Shown here piece after piece: positions 44,534-57,600 of a stretch of DNA of 64,000 nt. A program made the translations under genes and the position numbers. Every line of letters begins with the position of its first letter. The stretch's first letter is position 1. The notes below the pieces were generated by a model that worked only from the letters and a program-made list of their open reading frames with translations, was not told the origin of the DNA and ran no database searches. Source of the DNA: Cavia porcellus (taxonomy: Eukaryota > Chordata > Mammalia > Rodentia > Caviidae); NCBI RefSeq assembly GCF_034190915.1, contig NW_026947502.1, forward strand, positions 5,626,785 to 5,690,784. The letters run 5' to 3'.

Positions 44534-45889
44534 GTAGAGCAAGGATGACCCACCAAAGAGACCAGTGCCTAGGAATGCCTAACAAGGTATCTTTATCAGG
44601 GAATTCACCCTAACCCTTACCAAGCCTCAAAAGGCTCAGACGGAGCACCCAGATACCCGGTTCGATGTCCACAGGAAGACGAGAAGGAGGAAGGAGGTGC
44701 CCACCTCCTGCAAGCACAGCTCATGGTCCAGCAGGGAAGAGACACATTCACAGGACCCAGACAGGGATAAGCAGAAGCAAGGGCCACGCTGTGTGGCTCA
44801 CAGCAGGGTCTGCTTTCTTTCAGAGACATAAGTCATGACTCTGTCTGGGATCAGCCATGGTTACAGAAGCCTGGTAGCAAAGATGACTTGTACAGTTTGT
44901 GTGCAGGGTCACAATCACCTGCCCCTTCTCCCGGAGGCTCATGGGCTGACATCTAGTCCAGGTGCACTGGCAGATGCCAGCCCCATGGGAGTCAGGTATG
45001 TGCTGCTGGTGGGCAGGAGTTAGTTAGGACAAGCATAACACTGTCAAGGGGCATGTGAAGACCCTGGAGTCACCATATATGTCACCATTCACACAGGATG
45101 TGCAAGTGCCCACCTTTCTGTCTTGGGTCACAGGAGCCAGAAGAGCCACCACCTTACCTGGGCTCTGACAGGGCTCTGTGTTTTCAGAGCATCACGATTT
45201 TTCTCCAAACAAGCCCAGTTTCCATTTTTTATACCTCCCAGATGGCCTTTTCCTCCGTGAGTGCCACAAGCAAAGCAGGCCATCGTGTACTTTACAACCT
45301 CCCTTGAGCTCGGCCGGCATCCCAGGCCGGCCCGCTTTTCCAAAGTGAGGAGCGAGGGATGTTTTCTATTTTAATGGCTGCAGTTAAATGTTTCATGGGC
45401 AAAAACTGAGGCCAGATCACTTTATAATCATTCTTCTGGCTCCTGCATAATTGATGTCCCTTATGCACTTTTCATGATCTAATTTATCTACCTCCTAAAA
45501 TATTTTGTAAAACCTGAGTCCCATCTGTAATGATCTATGTCCCATTATAAAGTCTACAAAAGGATTTGCTACCCAAGCTGTGTTTGTGGGCATAAACTCA
45601 GCTGTGTTAGGCGAAGGCAGGACTGTTTCTAAGAAAGACAGAAGCAAGCGAATCCTGCGCTTGAAAAAACCCAGGCGGGGAAGAGGCAGGTTAGTGGAAT
45701 TTCCCAGAAAGACACACTGTGAAAAAGAGAGTGGGAGACTTCGGGAGCAAAGGGGACTTCCCAGGGGCAGCTACAGAGAGACAGACCACCTGTGTGGCCC
45801 CATCAGATATCCATGATGACAGCAAAACCCACACAGCAGTCATGACGCAGAAACCATGCTGCTGAGGCTAACCGCCAGACCCCGTCCTA
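44534..45889. other. Unique sequence, no gene recognised
   Basis: No exon is supported. The interval 45400-45570 is AT-rich ('cataattgatgtcccttatg', 'cttttcatgatctaatttat') and may be regulatory. Confidence 0.4.
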
Positions 45890-46055
45890 GCACTTTTCAG
45901 GCTACGGTAAGGTAAACTGAGGACTACCACCATTCCCACTTCACAGACCAGAGCTGAGGCTTGCAGAAGCCTGGAAGTCATTTGCTCCAGGTTCATAAAT
46001 GGGGAGAATGAGATTCAAACCTGAGCAGTCTGATCCAGAGCCCAGGACCCTGACG
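45890..46055 (-). mobile_element. MIR relic, reverse
   Basis: 'ggctacggtaaggtaaactg', 'ttcccacttcacagaccaga', 'gctgaggcttgcagaagcct', 'catttgctccaggttcataa' and 'gagattcaaacctgagcagt' fit the reverse MIR consensus. Confidence 0.5.
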
Positions 46056-46287
46056 CCAGTGCTACATACACCTCTAGGTCAACCTGGCTCCTCAAACTTG
46101 TCTGTCCCATAAACCCAGAAACCCTCAAGTTTCAACAACCAATAAACAAGGCTTTTAGGCAAGGGTTTCCAGATTTACTTAAAAAAGACATCTAATTAGA
46201 TGTGAATCTCAGATGAACAGCAAATGATTTTTAAATGTTACTCACTCTTTTTTCTAATTATTCATCCTTCACTCAAACCCAAATGTA

Positions 46288-46384
46288 GGGCTCAGGACGA
46301 AGCTCAGTGATACAGCACTTGCCTAACATGCCTGAGACCCTGAGTTCAAACAAAACACCAAAAAAGTTTTAAAAATAAAAATAT
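46288..46384 (+). mobile_element. ID SINE
   Basis: 'gggctcaggacgaagctcag' and 'tgatacagcacttgcctaac' followed by 'accctgagttcaaac' are an ID element with an A-rich tail. The octamer caaatgta occurs just before it (46280-46287) and just after it (46385-46392), consistent with a target duplication. Confidence 0.77.
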
Positions 46385-46392
46385 CAAATGTA

Positions 46393-48626
46393 ACTAAGGA
46401 GCTTCGTTGGCCCCGCCCACCTTGTTTGGGGGTACTCCCAGGGTGCACCGGCCTGTGACTGAGACTCTGGGGAGATTATAGGAGAACGCAGGCTGCCTGG
46501 GAACGAGAGGCAGTCACAGCCTGATCCAGATTTTTGTGGGAGGGCCTGGTCTGGGGTTGTGAGCATCAGAGCTCACAAAGCAAGATCTGGGGAGGAGCAC
46601 AGGGCCACAGCGGGTCTGAGAGGGCAACAGGAAGGAAAGAGGCTGCCCACCCAGCACAGCCCTCCCCCAACTGCCAGCCAAAGACCCGGCTGGAGCTCAG
46701 CACCTAGAGAGCAACTCCAGGGTTGGCCCAAGCTCAAACCAAGTCCATTCTCCAGGAGACACTGCCCAGCGTGACCCATCTGCTGTCCAGATTGCTGATC
46801 TAACTCAGCACAACTCCCACACTCACATCCCCGCCCATCTGGAAGCTGCTGGTCCTCCCCAGACCCTGTCTCCCCCTGAGGGTCCTGCTCAGCCCGGCCT
46901 TCCCTAGAAAACCTCCGCCCAACAGACCCACCTACCAGTCTCACCCCCACAAGGCCCACCTTAGAATTTATCCCTTACAACAAACATCATTTTATTACTG
47001 TGTGCCTAGCACAGAGCCTAGAATTTAATCAGTGCTTGTTGGATGAAGCAGTGAGATTCACTGTAGCTTTACCCAACACCTCGCCTCCTGTACATGCAGA
47101 TCCCCAGCACAGGGAACTCAGGGCTGTCCAAAGCAATAGAGTAAAAGCCCCTTGAGAGAGGCATGCTGATGTCTTCCAGAATCCTCAGCACTCAACCCAA
47201 GCTTGGCACACAGAAGATTCAACTCCTACTTAATAAGAGAGAAACGGCTGCAGATGGGGAAGACAGGGACACGGGGAGAGCATCCAGACCCAGGAAAGTG
47301 CCTCTCTGCTGGCTTCCCCAGATGGCTTGGGCAAGTCACAAACACTCCTTCCTTTGATTTCCTTCGGTGGAGAGCCAGACATGAACACACGGCTACGAGT
47401 GCTGGGAATGCATGATGACCATGCCATGGGTGTAATATTCTGCCTTCTCACAAGAGGCACACAGAAGGCTGGAGTGTGGGCACCTTAGAGCCCTGACTGC
47501 CTGCCAATTCCACCTGCCCCGGCATCCTCCCCAACTGGAACCAGCCACTGCCCTGACGGTGATGAACTCCCACTTGGAGCCCAGCCATGGAGCACGGCTC
47601 ACATCTCTGTGGCTTCTCTCAGTCCAGCGGCCCCAAGCTGAGGCCAAATAAAAATGGATATTCTCTCTCACTGCAAATGCAACGCCCCAGTCAGTCTCCT
47701 GGCACCCAGACCACGCTCGTGGTTCCTGTGTAGAATTCCACCGATGCTTATAAACACTTCCATTACTTCTGAAGTTTTATTTATGGTTTTTGCTAAACCT
47801 TTGCTTTGAAGTTTGCCATTTTAAACATTCCCTGACTGAGTGAGATTTATATGGGTTCCTCTCGCAGAAGCTACCTGTAATGGACAGAGCCAAAATCAAT
47901 TTATAGGCCTCGAGAGCAGCCGACAACTCATTTTTATTGGGAGAGGGTTTTCTCAGGAAAGGGACAGGAAACATTACCACCCCAGAAACCTCCACCCTGT
48001 CTGTCCTTCTTTGAAAACCAGTTCAATCAAATGCCACTAGATCTGCTTCTTTTCAGACCAGAAACAGAAAGAGGACACCAGACTCAGAGGGCTCAGGACA
48101 CCGAGGGTGACAGGTGCTATAAGTCAACCCAGTGATGCAAAAGGAGCCAAGACGGGAGGTGGCACGGATGTAGGCAGGGCAGTCTCGGTGCAGATTCATT
48201 CAGTGTTCTCAGCTCCCCCACCTGAAGGGAACATTGCCTACGTCTTCGCAGGCCTTGCCAGATAAATTAGGAAATCTCTTTCTTTGAAGATCAATGGTAC
48301 AGAAATGACTTTGAACTCTTAATATCGGGCATTAGCCAGATAATGTTAGGTTTTATTAAGAATGAAAAGAATTTACCAATTTTCTTCCAGCAATTCTCTC
48401 TGGGCTCCACGAGGAAGCTAATCACTAGATAATTGCTCAATGACTCCTGTGCTACATTCAAATCCACTGAATTGTTTAGAGAGGGAAAAGGCAGAAGTCC
48501 CTTAAAGGACCAGTTACTACAACACGGGGACCTGCAACTCGGCAGAAGACACAGCTCTGGAAAAGTCAGGATGCCAAAGAGACTGAGTACATTGTGAGCA
48601 CTGTGATAATCAAATACCATCAGTCT
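46393..48626. other. Mostly unique, some L2-like sequence, no gene
   Basis: Around 46975-47225, 'gtgcctagcacagagcctag', 'cagtgcttgttggatgaagc' and 'ctcagcactcaacccaagct' resemble L2/MIR 3' ends. The 128-codon minus frame at 46573-46959 has no domain. No exon is supported. Confidence 0.4.
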
Positions 48627-48947
48627 GGGTCCCTTGTATATCAGATGCTTGTGGCTCACAGTTCTGGGGGTTGAAGTCCAAGATCAAGGTTCTGGCTGAT
48701 CCTGATTCTGCTGAAAGCTCTCTTCCTGGCCTTGGCGTCCATCTTCTTGCACGATGCTCAAAGGGCAGGGGAGGCTCTGGTGTCTCTCCTCATAAAGACA
48801 CTAACACTATAGATTCCAGGCCCCACCCTTTTAAAATCATGAAACCTCTAGTACTTCCTTAGTGCCCCATTTACAAACACAGCCCTGTTCAAAGTTAGGA
48901 CTCCAACGTAAAAATTTAGGGAGGACACAGACATTTGGTTCACAACA
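48627..48947 (-). mobile_element. MaLR-like LTR, antisense
   Basis: On the minus strand it begins 'tgttgtgaaccaaatgtctg' and 'tgtcctccctaaatttttac', then 'gttggagtcctaactttga', 'ggtggggcctggaatctata', 'aaccttgatcttggacttca' and 'acccccagaactgtgagcca'. This is the order of a widespread mammalian LTR of the MaLR/ERVL type. The sub-family is left open. Confidence 0.68.
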
Positions 48948-49190
48948 CTGCTTTCAGGGAACCCTCTTCAGGGTTCCATTTCCCACCACACTGCGTAGCC
49001 CAAACCTGGCCATGCTGCCGGTCCTCTACCTCCTCCCTCCCCAGCACTCTCTGCAGGAGCGCCTGGGGGCCCTAGTGCCTCTCCCAAAGCCCAAGCTTTG
49101 AGTCCTTTCCCTGCTCAAAACTTCAGTAGCTCCCCAACCACACAAATAATTAGGTCTGTGATTCAGAAAGGCAACATATGCATGACTGAA
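48948..49190. other. Unique or L2-like sequence
   Basis: C/T-rich DNA ('gcccaaacctggccatgctg', 'ctcaaaacttcagtagctcc') with a weak resemblance to L2. No gene is recognised. Confidence 0.35.
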
Positions 49191-49372
49191 AAAATCTGGA
49201 ATCAGGTAGACCCACATGCAAATTCGAGCTCTGACTTGGAGTAACCATGTGATCAGGTAATCTGAACCTCAGGTTCCTCCTCATAACATGGAAAAATGAA
49301 CACTCTTTGTGGCAGAAACAAAGAAAAGAAATGCTGAAAAGTGCGCTCCAGAATGCCCGGCACTTAAAACTT
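49191..49372 (+). mobile_element. MIR relic
   Basis: 'tctggaatcaggtagaccca', 'atgcaaattcgagctctgac' and 'gaacctcaggttcctcctca' up to 'gcgctccagaatgcccggca' follow MIR from head to tail. A 19-A run follows at 49373-49391. Confidence 0.55.
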
Positions 49373-49739
49373 AAAAAAAAAAAAAAAAAAACTAGTCCTG
49401 ATACTCACTATCCTCTATCTACCAGGGATGTGATCTCATCCCACCTCATGGCTTTAACACATTTAAAGGCAGACGGCCCCCAAATGGCTATATCTGGCCC
49501 TGATCTCTCTCCAAAACTCTGTACAAGACAATCCAGCTGTTGGATGCATATGTTGAAATCTCACACTGAACTCCATTAACATATTAATCAAAAATAAAAT
49601 ATCAAAGAATAGAAATCTTCCACGTTGAGAACAGAACCACCTCTCACCAGCCCCAAGAACCACTCCAGCCCAGGACATTGTCACTCTCCCCTCGGGGCTG
49701 GAGCAGCCTCTCACCTGCTGTCCTGACCTGACCCTTGTC

Positions 49740-50285
49740 CCGGAAGTGGTCAAGTTGCCACACAACACACAAGACGATGCTTTTAAAACTAGCCACACCA
49801 TGTGACTCCTCTGCTCAGAACCCTTTCGAGGCCCCGTGTTGCTCAAAGTGAGCCCAATGGGGTCCCCTCCATCCCTCTGCTGCAAGCACACTGGCCCCTT
49901 TGCTGTTCCTCAGGGCACCCGACACGTTCCTGCATTAGGCTCTTGGATACTGCCGTTTCTTCTGGCTAATCCTTTACATCCTTCTCAAGGTACTCAAAAG
50001 TCATCTTTCCACAGAGATCTACTCTGCTACTCTGATCAAAATTGCAACTACAGGAGTGTGTACACACACACACACACACACAGTGCTCCCACCCCCTATT
50101 CTGTTCTACTCTTTTTTCCTTGCACTCACATCTTTCTAAAACACTATAACATTGCTTACATTTTTTTAATTGTTTCTTTCCCCATGTTAGAATGTAGGCT
50201 CACAAAGGCAGGGTGCTTCCCTTTCATTCACAGCTATGTGTCCTTTCCCTAGCACAGTGGTCACTTGGCAAATACTTGTTAAATG
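49740..50285 (+). mobile_element. L2 LINE 3' end
   Basis: The pattern is typical of L2: 'gccacaccatgtgactcctc', 'tgctgttcctcagggcaccc', 'caaggtactcaaaagtcatc', 'gttagaatgtaggctcacaa' and a terminal 'caaatacttgttaaatgaat'. A (CA)n array (50063-50083) interrupts it. The overlapping 138- and 142-codon frames are translations of this fossil. Confidence 0.68.
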
Positions 50286-50289
50286 AATA

Positions 50290-51819
50290 CAGCTTCACCC
50301 ACTCACACCAGCTGGCCATCTTCCACCCTGCTGAGCACTGACCTGGGTGCCAGTCTGTCCTTTGGTCCCGCTAACCTGTGAGTGCCTCCCTGTTAGAACC
50401 ACATTTGCTCCCCTCCTCTTCACCTTCTGTGCCAGACACAGCTCAGCTGTTCCAGAAAAGTTTAGCGTCAACTAGTATCATCTCTATCAGCCTGTAAGTT
50501 AAAAACTCAAAAGCAGATCCTAGTTTTGGAGTCAGCCAATGCATCCTCGAGGCCAGAGTGCAAGTAATGATATAGTCACCTTCCTCCTGCCTCACTCACA
50601 GCTTCAATGGCAGTCCAGTGGGAACACGCTGCCCCTTGCCAAAGTGACAGCTCCACAATGCAGCCCAGCCGCGGTCTCCCACCCAGGGAAGCTGCGGTGC
50701 ATCACCTCTACCCTGTTCCCCCAGCAATGTCCACCGAGCTTGATCCTGCCAGCCCATGAGAAAGAACCCCATCCATGACTCTGTGCGTGCGGGAACAGAA
50801 AAATGATGTATTTGCTTACAAACGTAGGGGTCTCCATGGCACCCTGCACAAGCTGGACAGGTTTTTAATCCTTGAAGTCATAAATTATATTAGTCAATTT
50901 CTTGCTCCTAAAAAGGAACGAGACCTCATCATACACATTCACCAGCCTATGACACCCCAGAATTCACGTGTCCCCAGAGGTTGTCTCATCTGTACATGTC
51001 CACGTAGGAATTCATACAAAAACAGCACCCAAGACTCCATGTGGCTCTTACTGACTCCAGTTCCTACCGGACCAGGGCATGGGCAGCACCAAGATTAGGC
51101 AAGAAAGACCAACTCCCTGTGGTAGGCACATTCCCTCCACGTGCTCAGCTTCCCAGAGGGCAAGGCAGAGGGAGTCACGGAAAGTCGAAAGACAGGGATC
51201 GAGTTAAACTAGACGTCCCTGCCCACGTCAGCACTGAGCCCACGGCCCAAAGCAGCAATCCAAGTTCTATTTGCTCATAAACATTAAAGGAACCAAACCT
51301 CTGGGAAAGGACTAGGAAAAGCCAAATGCCAGAGAGCGCAAGCAACACTGTAAAACACAGGCTCAGAGCAGGAGGGGAAAGGCCAGAGCTCCGGGGACGA
51401 GCTCTCAGAATCTTCCTCATTGATGGACTGTCCTTTCTGGCTTTGGGGAATAGATTCAGGGAGGCTCCCTAGGTCCTTGGGATTCTGTAAGTGTTCTTCC
51501 TGTGAGGGAAGAAAAGCACACTATATATATATAATAGACATGTACTTAATGACCAACCTCTGCCAAAGAGCAGTGGTGACCGAGGCCCGCCCAGCAGGCT
51601 CTTCTTTACCTGCCAGGGGACCACCCTCCTGGTGCACAGGAGGACACCAAACAGAGAATTATTTCTGCCTCATCAGCGACAAGTGAAGTGACATCAGGAA
51701 CTCATACACCCTCTGGAATGCTGCTGTGTCATCCCTAATGCAGGGTACATTCCTACTCTCTGCTGTAGGGGCTTGAGGCTGGCACCAAGCACTATGTGAG
51801 CATGTCCTGGGGCACTGCA
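50290..51819. other. Unique sequence, no gene recognised
   Basis: No domain or exon is recognised. A short (TA)n tract lies at about 51520-51533. Confidence 0.45.
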
Positions 51820-51970
51820 CGGTATGCATTAACCCATCTGATCCTTTCGACAGCCCTGTAAGATGGGATCTATGATCCTCATTTTATAGACTAGAAACCT
51901 GAGGTGCAGAGAGTACATCCCCTAGCTGGAGCATAACGGTCAGGGCTAGAACCCAGACCTGCGCCAGAAG
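51820..51970 (-). mobile_element. MIR relic, reverse
   Basis: 'gtatgcattaacccatctga', 'cagccctgtaagatgggatc', 'tcctcattttatagactaga', 'aacctgaggtgcagagagta' and 'agggctagaacccagacctg' follow the reverse MIR consensus closely. Confidence 0.62.
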
Positions 51971-53307
51971 TTAGCACTTTTTAAACCACAAATGATCTGA
52001 TTCTAGAGTCAGGCCCAGGACTAGCACACATGGCTCCTTCGGCAAAGCCCACTCTCTGAGTCTCACATCACCCGGCTGCAGCCCCTCAGACTTAGAGCTG
52101 CCTTGTGGCCTGGTGCTGTCTGATGGAGCCCAGGCTGGCTCTTCTCCCTCTCCGAACCGCAGCAGTGCGGAGGCCACTGCTCAACCCTCTAACACTGCGT
52201 CCAGTCTTCCACTTAAAGGGAGGCAGAGAAATAGTATTTTCTTTCACAGTTTCCTCTCTCACTTGAATATTGTATTTCCACGTTGTGTTGGATTTGTAGA
52301 AGCCTGGTTCCCCGAGGAATTCCCGAGAAGCCATCTGCTGGTGTGCTTCCCAGGTGCCTCAGCAAATAGAAATGTAGGATGCTAATCAATCATCCAAACG
52401 GGAGCTGCTAGCTCTTTCCCTGGGAGACCGGTGTGCACTTGCCCTTGAGCTCAGAGGCTGTACCACCAGACAGGCACAGGCCTGGGCTCTGCAGATGCTC
52501 TGGTCATCCTGAGGTCATCTCTGACTCACATCAGGTCAGGTCTACCCACACCAGTAGCCTGAAGAGCGCTGTGGCAGAACAGACCTTGGGGGAAGGGGGT
52601 TGTGCTTGTGTCAGAAATGTCAAGAGGCTGCCACAATGTCTGAGCCCAAGGCCGGGCTCATCCCTGACACCCCCAGACACCCTGTGTCAGGGATGCATAT
52701 GTAACACCCATCAGGAGTCAAATCACAAGGTCCTTCCCAGGAGGTCAGCTCGGAAGCGTGGCTACACAAGGCCACAGGCACCCTAAAATGTGGCTGCCCA
52801 GCTCCAGCAAGGCTGTGTTCTGTCTGAGCCGCAGCAGACTGCACTCAGGTAGCTCTTATAAGTGTATCCTCTTCTCTAGGATGGCCACTGGGTTCAGTTT
52901 ATCACACAGGGAATCAGGGCAGCTTCAGTTCATTAACAATGAATAGACAAACCAGCTCCCCAGTAGCCTAGCAAATATCTATGAAAGCCCCAGAGAACTT
53001 TGGCTCGGTCCATTTAGTCCTGCCAGTGGAGAAACCTTAAACCCCAAGAGACATGGGAACTTATCCAGTGGCACATTACAGGGGCCCAAGTTGGTGCCCT
53101 GCACAACCACTCACCAGATTGCTGCCTGCAGAATTCTGGTCCACCCTTGGCAGCCTGCAGGGAGAAGATGAAGAAGATGGCCATCCCCGAAGCAAGCAAG
53201 CTCTACCTCAGAAGTGGCTCCTCCTGCTCCCTCTATAACTCTCCCAGCTCCCGGGGTTTTGTTATGTGTTCAAGATGCCCCAAGCACCTTGACAAAAAGA
53301 TTCTTGT
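51971..53307. other. Unique sequence, no gene recognised
   Basis: Frames of 60-117 codons overlap on both strands, without domains. Nothing else was seen. Confidence 0.45.
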
Positions 53308-53448
53308 CAAGCCAGGCATGGTGGCACATGTCTGCAATCCCAGCACAGGGGAGGCTGAATCAAGAGGATCACTGTGAGTCTGAGACTACCCTGGGTTACA
53401 CAGTGAGTTCAACCCCAGCCTGTGAACTGCATAGGAAGACCCCGTCTC

Positions 53449-53478
<30 letters not shown>
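53308..53478 (+). mobile_element. B1 SINE with internal duplication
   Basis: 'aagccaggcatggtggcaca' and 'tgtctgcaatcccagcac' open a 7SL-derived B1. The 29-bp quasi-duplication of B1 is visible as 'gtgagtctgagactaccctg' followed by 'gtgagttcaaccccagcctg'. It ends 'gaagaccccgtctc' and a roughly 30-base A tail. The long tail suggests a moderately recent insertion, though substitutions are many. Poly-Lys and poly-Phe frames across the tail are artefacts. Confidence 0.88.
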
Positions 53479-53479
<1 letters not shown>

Positions 53480-53986
53480 CACGTGTAAAAGGCAATCTGA
53501 GGAACCTAAGCCCATGAGCTGCTGCAGGGGAGAGGGGATTTGATGGAGGGAGTGTTTCTGTTCACATCCTGTCCTCCGAAAGGCTGCTTGGCCCAAGGTA
53601 AGCCTCATTTGGCAGCGAAGGTGAATGCACAGACTGGTCATCCAGTGAAACAGTCCAAGCCAACCACAAAGCAACTGGTCTGCAAACTCCGGTCTCTGAG
53701 CAGGTCCCACAGAGACCCACCAAACAATGCATCCGTGCTCTGGCTCCAGAAGGCCTGCTCAAAGCACAGAGGAAACCACAGCAGGCCAGATGGTGTACGC
53801 CCTGCCTACATTTTAGTGCAGGAGGAAATTTAAAGCTGCTAAGATAGTTAGCAAGGGAAGATGACCAGAGAGCCTTGAGGTTTGCACACGGGACAGGAGA
53901 CTGCCATGGTATTTTCATGGCTTCATATAACAAAAAGGAACTGTGGCCAACTAAGTTTAGAAAACACAGGATTAAAGAAAGTTTAA
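53479..53986. other. Unique sequence, no gene recognised
   Basis: The 154-codon minus frame at 53562-54026 has no domain and runs into the ID SINE, so it is not called. Confidence 0.45.
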
Positions 53987-54085
53987 GGGCTGGAGTTGCA
54001 GTGCAGTAGTCTAGCACTTGCCTCAAATGTGTGAGGCCATGGGTAACATGCCCAGCACTGTAAAGGAAGAAAAAAAGAGAGACAG
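53987..54085 (+). mobile_element. ID SINE, diverged
   Basis: 'gggctggagttgcagtgcag' and 'tagtctagcacttgcctcaa' followed by 'gtgtgaggccatgggtaac' are an ID element with an A/G-rich tail. The B box is decayed. Confidence 0.72.
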
Positions 54086-54309
54086 AAAGAGTCTAAAGCA
54101 CTTCTGGAACCTTTGAAATGCTCATGATTTTTTTGAGCAACTCCAAGAAGGAAGCACAGAATGTGGTATTTCCCAGTACTCCATTGCCAGCATCTTACAG
54201 GCCCAACAGGACCTTCTCAGATGGGGGAGGCAGACGGGAGCCAAGCGGCCATGACCTGGCATTTCCCAGCATGCTGTTGCCATAGGCGGCTTGAACCCCG
54301 GCAGTGAAA
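54086..54309. other. Unique sequence
   Basis: A short unassigned stretch between an ID SINE and an LTR-like unit. No gene is recognised. Confidence 0.4.
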
Positions 54310-54680
54310 CGGTGCCTCTGTGGTTTGGGTCTGCAATGCTACGCCTGTCACCAAAGCCTCAGCAGTGAAAGAAAGGCAGGACTCGTGGAAGGAGAGTGGA
54401 TTACGGGCCACTGTAGCTGGCTTGCTGTTAGGATGCAGGACCTGGCTGGAGGTGGCTCTTGGGGAGTGTCACCTGAAAGGATGCAGCTCCCTTCCCAGAC
54501 CCTCCCTTCACTCTCTGCCTCCTGGCCACCCATGGTACGAGCAGCCTTCCTTTTGCTATGCCCCTCTGTCATCCCATTCCTGCCTTGGAGCTGGCTGACC
54601 ATGCAAAGACTGAAACTTCTGAAAACACGGGCCAAAAGAAATCTCCTTTAAACTGACGGTGTCTTATCCCAGAGATGAGG
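54310..54680 (+). mobile_element. MaLR-like LTR, decayed
   Basis: 'ctgtggtttgggtctgcaat' at the start, 'aaagactgaaacttctgaaa' and 'acgggccaaaagaaatctcc' near the end, and 'gtgtcttatcccag' after that follow the order of the other MaLR-like LTRs here. The poly(A) signal has decayed. Frames of 92-115 codons inside it are not genes. Confidence 0.5.
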
Positions 54681-57600
54681 AAAGGGACTCGGACAGGCTA
54701 ACGAGGCTCCAAGGAATAATACACACATTCACAGCAGTCCAGTCTCCGTGGGGAGCTGGGATACTCTACCTCCTCTTCTGGGAGGCCTCAATTCTGCCCT
54801 CAGGAATGGACTCAGAGCTACCCTTGGGGTGAGAGTGCACAGGTGGGCACACCTGGTCCTCTCACAGAGCCTCTCCTACATGGTTCCGTGTGGACCACCC
54901 TGCTCTGGGAACCGGGCCTTTCTTCTTTCCCTGCCCACCTCCTATCCTTCCATTCTGCTCATCAGCCCTGCCCTTTCTCCACCAACCTTTTCCCAACATG
55001 TCTCCCTCAAATAAGAGACCAAGGCCCTTGGGTAACAACAGAGAAATCTGGGCTCCCGATTTTTTAAAAATCAAGTACTTTTGAGAAATCCTGGAAAGCA
55101 AAAGTGAAGCGTGGGCCACGTGATGCCAGGGCCTCCTCGGTCCCCTCACGACCCCTCCTGTCTCAGTTCCTTTTAGGTGTCCATCCATCTCCACCACGCC
55201 CCTCCCCAGGGCCGGGGCGCCCACCTCGCCCCAGGACAGCACTCTGACCCCCAAATATGCCCAAGCTCCACTGGTCTCCCTCCAGGTCCCCACAGAAACC
55301 CTGACGTACCAATCCTCTCTTGTCACACACCCATTATCCAGGCACAGCGCGGGCCCAGGTCCCTTCAAGAGAGAATCCAATTCCTGCAGCTGAGCTACCG
55401 GGAACAAGGTCAGCCCAGCAGCGCCCACGGCTCATTCCCCACCCCAGTGCGCAGGCGCAGCCCAGCCCATGCCTGATATGCGTGGTCCAGCGGGTCCCCG
55501 CCATATGCATGGTGCAATGCATGCCCTAGCTCGAAGCCCAACGTTCCTTGTATTCTTATGGTGATTTGCTGTTTCAGAGGTTTTCCTCCTCTGGCTGAAA
55601 AGAAGCGAGAATAATATTTTAATTCATACGCACTGAAATTCCAAAAGATGAATTCTGGAGATTCAAAACATTCTAATGTTTGGAGTTCTGCTCACCCATC
55701 CCCTGGTTTTCCAGAGGGACTGAGTCACGTTGAAAGGGGTAGAGAGAACTGCGATTCTGAGAGGGGATCCGTGCAAGCAAGATTTTACTTTTGTTTTGTT
55801 TTGAATACCAGATTTGATTATTGTAAACAAATGCACTCTTCTTAAATAGGTGGCTCCTGAGTGTGGCTTTATGTTAGCTCAAAACTGTGACTAGGGTTAT
55901 AGAGAAAACTTGCATGAAACCGCATTGAAACGAATGGAGGAAAGTTAAATCGGAAACTGTTGACGCACCTGGTAAGGGTCCCACCTCGTTTCCCAGTCCA
56001 GCTTTCTCCCTGGCTCTCACCTAGCTGGCCTCCTTGGAACCCTTAGGAGCTGTACCCAGCCACACCAGAGGCCTTCGAGTGATGAGTGAAGTCCAGGAGA
56101 TCTCCTGCTGCCTCAGATCCATGAGCTCCTACAGCTCCCCCCCCCCAGTCCCCAACACAGCACCCTCCATGTCTACCAAGCTGCCTGGTTCCTGTCTGCC
56201 TCCCAGTCCCACCAGCACAGACATTAGCCATTGTGTCCCAGCCTCTTACATAGAACATGAATGAGTTAATGTATCCATTGATGGGTGGGAAGGAGAAAGC
56301 GGAGAATAACAGAGACAGAAAGGAAGCAAGAAAGAAGGGGAGGGGAAAATGAGAGTGTGTACACTCTACTTGAGGTTCTCATGATCTCATTGCTGTCCTA
56401 GGTGGGAGCTGGGGAAGTCCCCTCTTGGCCTGGCTTTTCTGTTGCTCCCACCTTGGAAACCAGGGGAAAACCCAAAGACCATATGCATGCATGCATCACA
56501 CCATTCTTCCTTCCTGCCTGTATTTCCTAGGGCAACGCTCCATTGGACAGTGTAAGGCCCAGGACAGAGACAACGCAAGCCAAGGAGTGGTGATGTGTGA
56601 GCATTGATCCCACCCTGAGCGCCCTTCTGTCTCAGCTTGCGGAAAGAAGACCTGAGGTCTGTGTGCGGCAGCAATGTGAGGCTTCCAGCCAGAAACAAGC
56701 CCAGGAGACTGTCATGAGCCCCAGGAATTCAAGGGGAAAAGTGGGGTATCCAGGCATAATGGAATCCAGAAATCCAGAAAAGGCCACTGGGGGCCAAGAA
56801 GATTCAGAAAAAGGGCTGCAGGAAACAAGTCACCTCAGAAGGGTTGCATCTGCAAAGTGACCCTGATAAATGGAGGAGTAAAAGAAAGGGCAGAGAGAAT
56901 CTGATGGGAGGCCCTGGCACCAGGGTAGGATAGGCAGGAGCCACGTTCCTGGCCACGGCAGTCACAGGCACAGAGTCCTCCACCAGGGCCTGCGCAGGTG
57001 AGGGCCAGCTGCTTCCACCTCCGGTTGCCCTTGCAAGCTCCATAGCTGGCAGTTTTCTACTCCCCAAAATGTATTTCCTTTTCTCAAAACAACTACTTTG
57101 CAGCCCTTTCTTGAGGGGCTTTTAATAGCTTTTGAAATACAAGCCTGGAGCTCCAAATGCCGCCTGGCCCATTTACTGGAACGCTTCACCTCCCCAGAAA
57201 GCTCTTCTCAAATGACTTTCCTTCTCCTACCACAAACAGAGCCTTTGGAGCAATGGGCCTTTTAATCAACAATTATAAGAAGTTTTAAAAGTCACTTTTA
57301 AAGGCTGTCACAGTGAGCCTGCTCTGCTCTTTCTTCTATTCCGGAGGGACTTCCTGGTGGTGGCGGGAAGCACGCAGCAGCAGCGGGAGGTGGGGAGGTG
57401 GGGAGCAGTGTCGTCCATCACCCAGCGACAGGCCCCTAGTGCCCGGGGTCCTCAGCACACACATCTGCAGCCTGAGCAGTGCTGGCATCATTTATCACAG
57501 GCAGCTTGGTGCCTTCGCCCCACGGGTTTATCGGTTTACCCGCTGCTTCCCTGCCTACCGACCTCCAAATGTCTCTGTGCCCGGCAACCAGGCTCGGCTG

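Noticed and set aside
54862..55428. 188-codon minus-strand frame
   Set aside because: It lies in GC-rich DNA where stops are rare. No recognisable fold, signal peptide or motif is present, and frames on the other strand are also open.
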